Assembly (NCBI RefSeq): GCF_016745235.1
Contig: NZ_JAELVM010000003.1
Location: 62,001 to 126,000 of the forward strand
Origin: Chryseobacterium endalhagicum
GTDB taxonomy: Bacteria; Bacteroidota; Bacteroidia; Flavobacteriales; Weeksellaceae
Length of the DNA stretch: 64,000 nucleotides
Reading direction: 5' to 3'
Below the pieces are notes generated by a model that saw nothing but the letters and a program-made list of their open reading frames with translations, did not search any database and had not been told where the DNA came from. A program made the position numbers and the translations under genes. Positions 61,454-64,000 of the stretch are shown here, in pieces. How positions within the stretch are numbered: the stretch's first letter is position 1; each line of letters starts with the position of its first letter.

Positions 61454-62650
61454 ATGGATAAACTTTCAGACAGAGTAAAAAGGTTAGGGTACTCGCAGAC
61501 TTTCGTAATGTCAAACAAAGCAAGGGAAATGAAGGCCGCCGGCATTGACGTGATCAGTCTTACTCTTGGCGAGCCGGATTTTGATGTCCCGGATAATATC
61601 AAACAGGCCGCTTTTGATGCGATTAACCAGAATTACAGCCACTACTCTCCTGTTCCAGGGTTTCTTGAACTTCGTGAAGCGGTAGCTTATAAATTAAAAA
61701 GAGACAACAACCTTGAATATAAACCTTCTCAGATCTGTGTTTCCAATGGTGCCAAGCAGGCTATTTTAAATGTTCTTGCATCCGTTGTTAATGATGGTGA
61801 TGAAGTATTGCTTCCTGCTCCTTATTGGGTAAGCTATGATGAAATGGTAAAAATGATGGGCGGAACTTCAGTGATGCTTCCCACTTCTTATGTTACAGAT
61901 TTTAAAATAACAGCGCAGCAGCTTGAAGAAGCGATTACCGATAAGACCAAAGCGATTCTTTTCAGTTCTCCGTGTAATCCTTCCGGCGGATATTATACGT
62001 ATGATGAGCTTCATTCTATGGCTAAAGTCATTGCCAAATATCCTCATGTGACGGTTATTTCTGATGAGATCTATGAATTCATCAATTATGAAACGAAAAC
62101 CACCTCTATCGCTCAGTTTCCTGAAGTTTATGAGCAGACTGCCGTGATCAACGGGATGTCCAAGGCATTTGCAATGACAGGATGGAGAATCGGGTATTCT
62201 GCCTGTCCGGAATGGCTGGCAAAAGCATGTGAAAAAGTTCAGGGACAGATGACCAGCGGAGCGAACACGATGGCGCAGAGAGCTTCTATCACCGCTTTAA
62301 AAACCGATCCTTCCGAATACAAATACATGATTGACGCTTTCCAGAAAAGAAGAGATCTTGTGTATGATCTGATGAAAGAAATTCCAGGATTTAAAGTTCT
62401 GCTTCCAAAAGCGGCATTCTATTTCTTCCCGGATATTTCCTATTATATCGGGAAAAACCTGAATGGTGTGGAAATTAAGGATTCTGATGATTTCGCAATG
62501 TTCCTTCTGGAGCACGCCCACGTAGGATCTGTAGGCGGCGTTTCTTTCGGAAGTCCTGAGTGTATCAGATTCTCATATGCAGCTTCTGAGGAAGACCTTA
62601 GAGAAGCAATGAAAAGAATCAAAGATACATTGGCTCCTTTCAATTCATAA
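61454..62650 (+). CDS. Pyridoxal-phosphate aminotransferase (aspartate aminotransferase-like)
   Basis: 398 aa, fold type I, subgroup I. Transfers amino groups between aspartate or similar amino acids and 2-oxoglutarate. Motifs: SLTLGEPDFDVP near residue 33, VSNGAKQAILNVLAS (cofactor phosphate region), SSPCNPSGGYYTYDEL, and the PLP lysine in NGMSKAFAMTGWRIGY near 238, with IRFSYAASEEDL at the end. The ATG at 61454 follows a TATATTTG box by 21 bases; the codon at 61352 would require an implausible 34-residue extension. Confidence 0.9.
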   Translation: MDKLSDRVKRLGYSQTFVMSNKAREMKAAGIDVISLTLGEPDFDVPDNIKQAAFDAINQNYSHYSPVPGFLELREAVAYKLKRDNNLEYKPSQICVSNGAKQAILNVLASVVNDGDEVLLPAPYWVSYDEMVKMMGGTSVMLPTSYVTDFKITAQQLEEAITDKTKAILFSSPCNPSGGYYTYDELHSMAKVIAKYPHVTVISDEIYEFINYETKTTSIAQFPEVYEQTAVINGMSKAFAMTGWRIGYSACPEWLAKACEKVQGQMTSGANTMAQRASITALKTDPSEYKYMIDAFQKRRDLVYDLMKEIPGFKVLLPKAAFYFFPDISYYIGKNLNGVEIKDSDDFAMFLLEHAHVGSVGGVSFGSPECIRFSYAASEEDLREAMKRIKDTLAPFNS

Positions 62651-62690
62651 ATTCAATTTAGACTTGATAAAATCTATTATAAAGTAAACA

Positions 62691-62716
62691 AAAAGCTCTG
62701 ATTTCAGGGCTTTTTT
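62691..62716 (+). terminator. Terminator of aminotransferase gene
   Basis: AAAAGCTCTG/CAGGGCTTTT with a 4-base loop, followed by T. Confidence 0.7.
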
Positions 62717-62764
62717 AATACAAAAGCACTAAAAACAATTATAGATTTTATTTATCAATATTCA

Positions 62765-62796
62765 TTTGTTCGATAGATAGAATATTTATATCTTTG
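62765..62796 (+). promoter_or_regulatory. Promoter of peroxiredoxin gene
   Basis: TTTG at 62765-62768, 20-base spacer, TATCTTTG at 62789-62796 followed by CA. The distance to the start codon leaves a leader of about 26 bases. Confidence 0.7.
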
Positions 62797-62828
62797 CACT
62801 AGAAATTTAAATATAAAAACAGAAAATT

Positions 62829-63461
62829 ATGTCTTTAGTAGGAAAAAAATTCCCAAATGTAACAATCGATGCAATGTCTGAAATGGGTGACGATCTTAGA
62901 ATCAACATCCTTGAAGAAGCTACTGCCAACCAACAAAAAGTGATCCTTTTCTGGTATCCGAAAGATTTCACGTTCGTATGTCCTACCGAGCTTCACGCTT
63001 TCCAGGATGCTTTAGGTGAATTCGCAAAAAGAAACACTAAAGTAATCGGTGCTTCTTGTGATACGAATGAAGTACACTTCGCGTGGCTGAACACAGCAAA
63101 AGACAACGGAGGTATTGAAGGAGTAACTTACCCGCTTTTAGCTGATACACACAGACAACTGGCTAACATCTTAGGAATCGTAGATCAGGATTTCGAATAC
63201 AATGAAGATGGAGAGGAAACTTTCACTGGTTCCAACGTAACTTACAGAGCAACTTACCTTATTGACGAAACCGGAAAAATTTTCCACGAGTCTGTAAATG
63301 ATATGCCTCTTGGAAGAAACGTAAAAGAATATTTAAGATTAATTGACGCTTACACTCACGTTCAGAAACACGGAGAAGTATGTCCTGCCAACTGGGAAGA
63401 AGGAAAAGATGCAATGAAAGCAGACAGAACTTCTACAGCAGAATACTTAGCTAAGAACTAA
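62829..63461 (+). CDS. 2-Cys peroxiredoxin (AhpC/TSA family)
   Basis: 210 aa. Reduces hydrogen peroxide and organic peroxides. Peroxidatic cysteine C51 in TFVCPTE, resolving cysteine C185 in GEVCPANW, with GSNVTYRATYLID and the catalytic arginine in VTYRAT. The promoter TTTG-N20-TATCTTTGCA (62765-62796) is one of the best matches in the window to the flavobacterial consensus. The next genes, a thioredoxin and a DUF6952-like protein, are separated by a hairpin but may provide the reductant. Confidence 0.94.
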   Translation: MSLVGKKFPNVTIDAMSEMGDDLRINILEEATANQQKVILFWYPKDFTFVCPTELHAFQDALGEFAKRNTKVIGASCDTNEVHFAWLNTAKDNGGIEGVTYPLLADTHRQLANILGIVDQDFEYNEDGEETFTGSNVTYRATYLIDETGKIFHESVNDMPLGRNVKEYLRLIDAYTHVQKHGEVCPANWEEGKDAMKADRTSTAEYLAKN

Positions 63462-63480
63462 TATAATGTGTTAATATGGC

Positions 63481-63540
63481 AATGAGATAATTTGCCGATG
63501 AACTATTGCTGATCATTCAAATTATCTCATTCCTTTTTTA
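63481..63540 (+). terminator. Hairpin after peroxiredoxin gene
   Basis: Perfect 14-bp arms AATGAGATAATTTG/CAAATTATCTCATT, 23-base loop, then CTTTTTT. May separate peroxiredoxin and thioredoxin transcripts. Confidence 0.6.
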
Positions 63541-63623
63541 CAGACTTGGCAAAACCCAATTTGCCTATCGACCCATCACTAAATTAACACATCATCAAAT
63601 TACCTCATTAACACATCAACAAA

Positions 63624-63932
63624 ATGTACACAGAATTAACAGAAGATACGCTACAAAATATCGTGAACGACAATGAAAAAGTGGTTGTTCAGTATGGTGC
63701 AACATGGTGCGGAAACTGCAGAATCATGAAGCCGAAATTCAAAAAATTAGCCTCAGAAAACGAAGAAATCCCTTTTTTGTATGTAGATGCTGAAAAACTT
63801 CCGGAAAGCAGAAAACTGGCAACGGTTGACAACCTTCCTACTTTCGCAGTTTTTAAAAACGGTGAATTGGTAAACCAGGTTCAGAGCAACCAGGCAGAAA
63901 GTTTAATTAACCTTTTTAACGAATTATCATAA
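63624..63932 (+). CDS. Thioredoxin family protein with CGNC active site
   Basis: 102 aa. Redox protein with WCGNC active site (C29, C32) and cis-proline in NLPTFAVF. The middle CGNC residues differ from the CGPC of classical thioredoxins, which changes redox potential. No signal peptide, so cytoplasmic. It is the probable electron donor for the peroxiredoxin upstream. The final TAA shares its last A with the ATG of the next gene (TAATG). Confidence 0.9.
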   Translation: MYTELTEDTLQNIVNDNEKVVVQYGATWCGNCRIMKPKFKKLASENEEIPFLYVDAEKLPESRKLATVDNLPTFAVFKNGELVNQVQSNQAESLINLFNELS

Positions 63933-64000
63933 TGAAGTTACCCGTAATCAGACAGTTTTATCAGAACCAGACTCCTGAGAATCTTGAAAAAACACTGGAG
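63932..64000 (+). CDS. Partial gene, DUF6952-like small protein (truncated by window end)
   Basis: Only 23 codons are visible (MKLPVIRQFYQNQTPENLE start). The beginning MKLPVIRQF resembles the small Bacteroidota DUF6952 family found next to thioredoxin genes, a match from memory. The one-base TAATG overlap with the thioredoxin stop indicates translational coupling. The product, length and function cannot be judged here. Confidence 0.55.
   Translation, partial: MKLPVIRQFYQNQTPENLEKTLE

Overview
The window looks like chromosomal DNA of a Chryseobacterium-type member of the Bacteroidota (Flavobacteriia, Weeksellaceae). Sequence reasons: AT-rich intergenic DNA, A-rich translation starts without Shine-Dalgarno sites, many TAnnTTTG promoter boxes often followed by CA, type IX secretion C-terminal domains, a SusC/SusD pair, two GLPGLI-family proteins, and housekeeping proteins that read as flavobacterial. 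I saw no rRNA, tRNA, CRISPR array, insertion sequence or replication origin. About fifty genes are supported and none looks broken; the last one (from 63932) runs off the window end.

Layout. 212-8066: secreted polysaccharide deacetylase, YggS, a sigma-54 activator with no DNA-binding domain, a MATE exporter, a GLPGLI protein, an acetyltransferase, a Crp/Fnr regulator and a HAD phosphatase. 8152-20331: mostly minus-strand housekeeping genes (S9 peptidase, DoxX, Era, methyltransferase/Map pair, small HAD, acyl-ACP desaturase, GpmI, leucine-rich repeat protein), with plus-strand Crp/Fnr, a Gdx-like SMR exporter and SUI1. 20384-27410: a PhoX-like T9SS cargo protein, a long di-heme peroxidase, a secreted hypothetical protein with a nucleoside phosphorylase, and a Rossmann protein.

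27998-35132 is the main accessory region: VgrG, a membrane-spanning polymorphic toxin ending in a GH-E type HNH/Endo VII nuclease, an ankyrin-repeat protein (likely immunity), three unrecognised genes on the same strand, and a convergent gene for a YadA-head repeat protein. No T6SS core gene is present, so this is an orphan VgrG-effector island.

37535-50390 is a polysaccharide utilisation locus: SusC, SusD, GH30, GH3, GH16 and GH30 on the minus strand, with a divergent sugar MFS transporter and a Nudix-fold regulator whose Nudix box is degenerate. The enzyme set predicts capture and degradation of beta-1,3/1,6-glucan (laminarin or fungal glucan), uptake of the released sugar and local control. 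50521-64000 returns to housekeeping: glutaryl-CoA dehydrogenase-like enzyme, T9SS lipase-like hydrolase, AddB-like nuclease, RsmG, M28 peptidase, GLPGLI protein, aminotransferase, 2-Cys peroxiredoxin and a CGNC thioredoxin.

The intergenic DNA carries several families of dispersed inverted repeats, a 111-bp tandem repeat, repeated terminator sequences and promoter-associated palindromes. Apart from the VgrG island these are the least explained part of the window.
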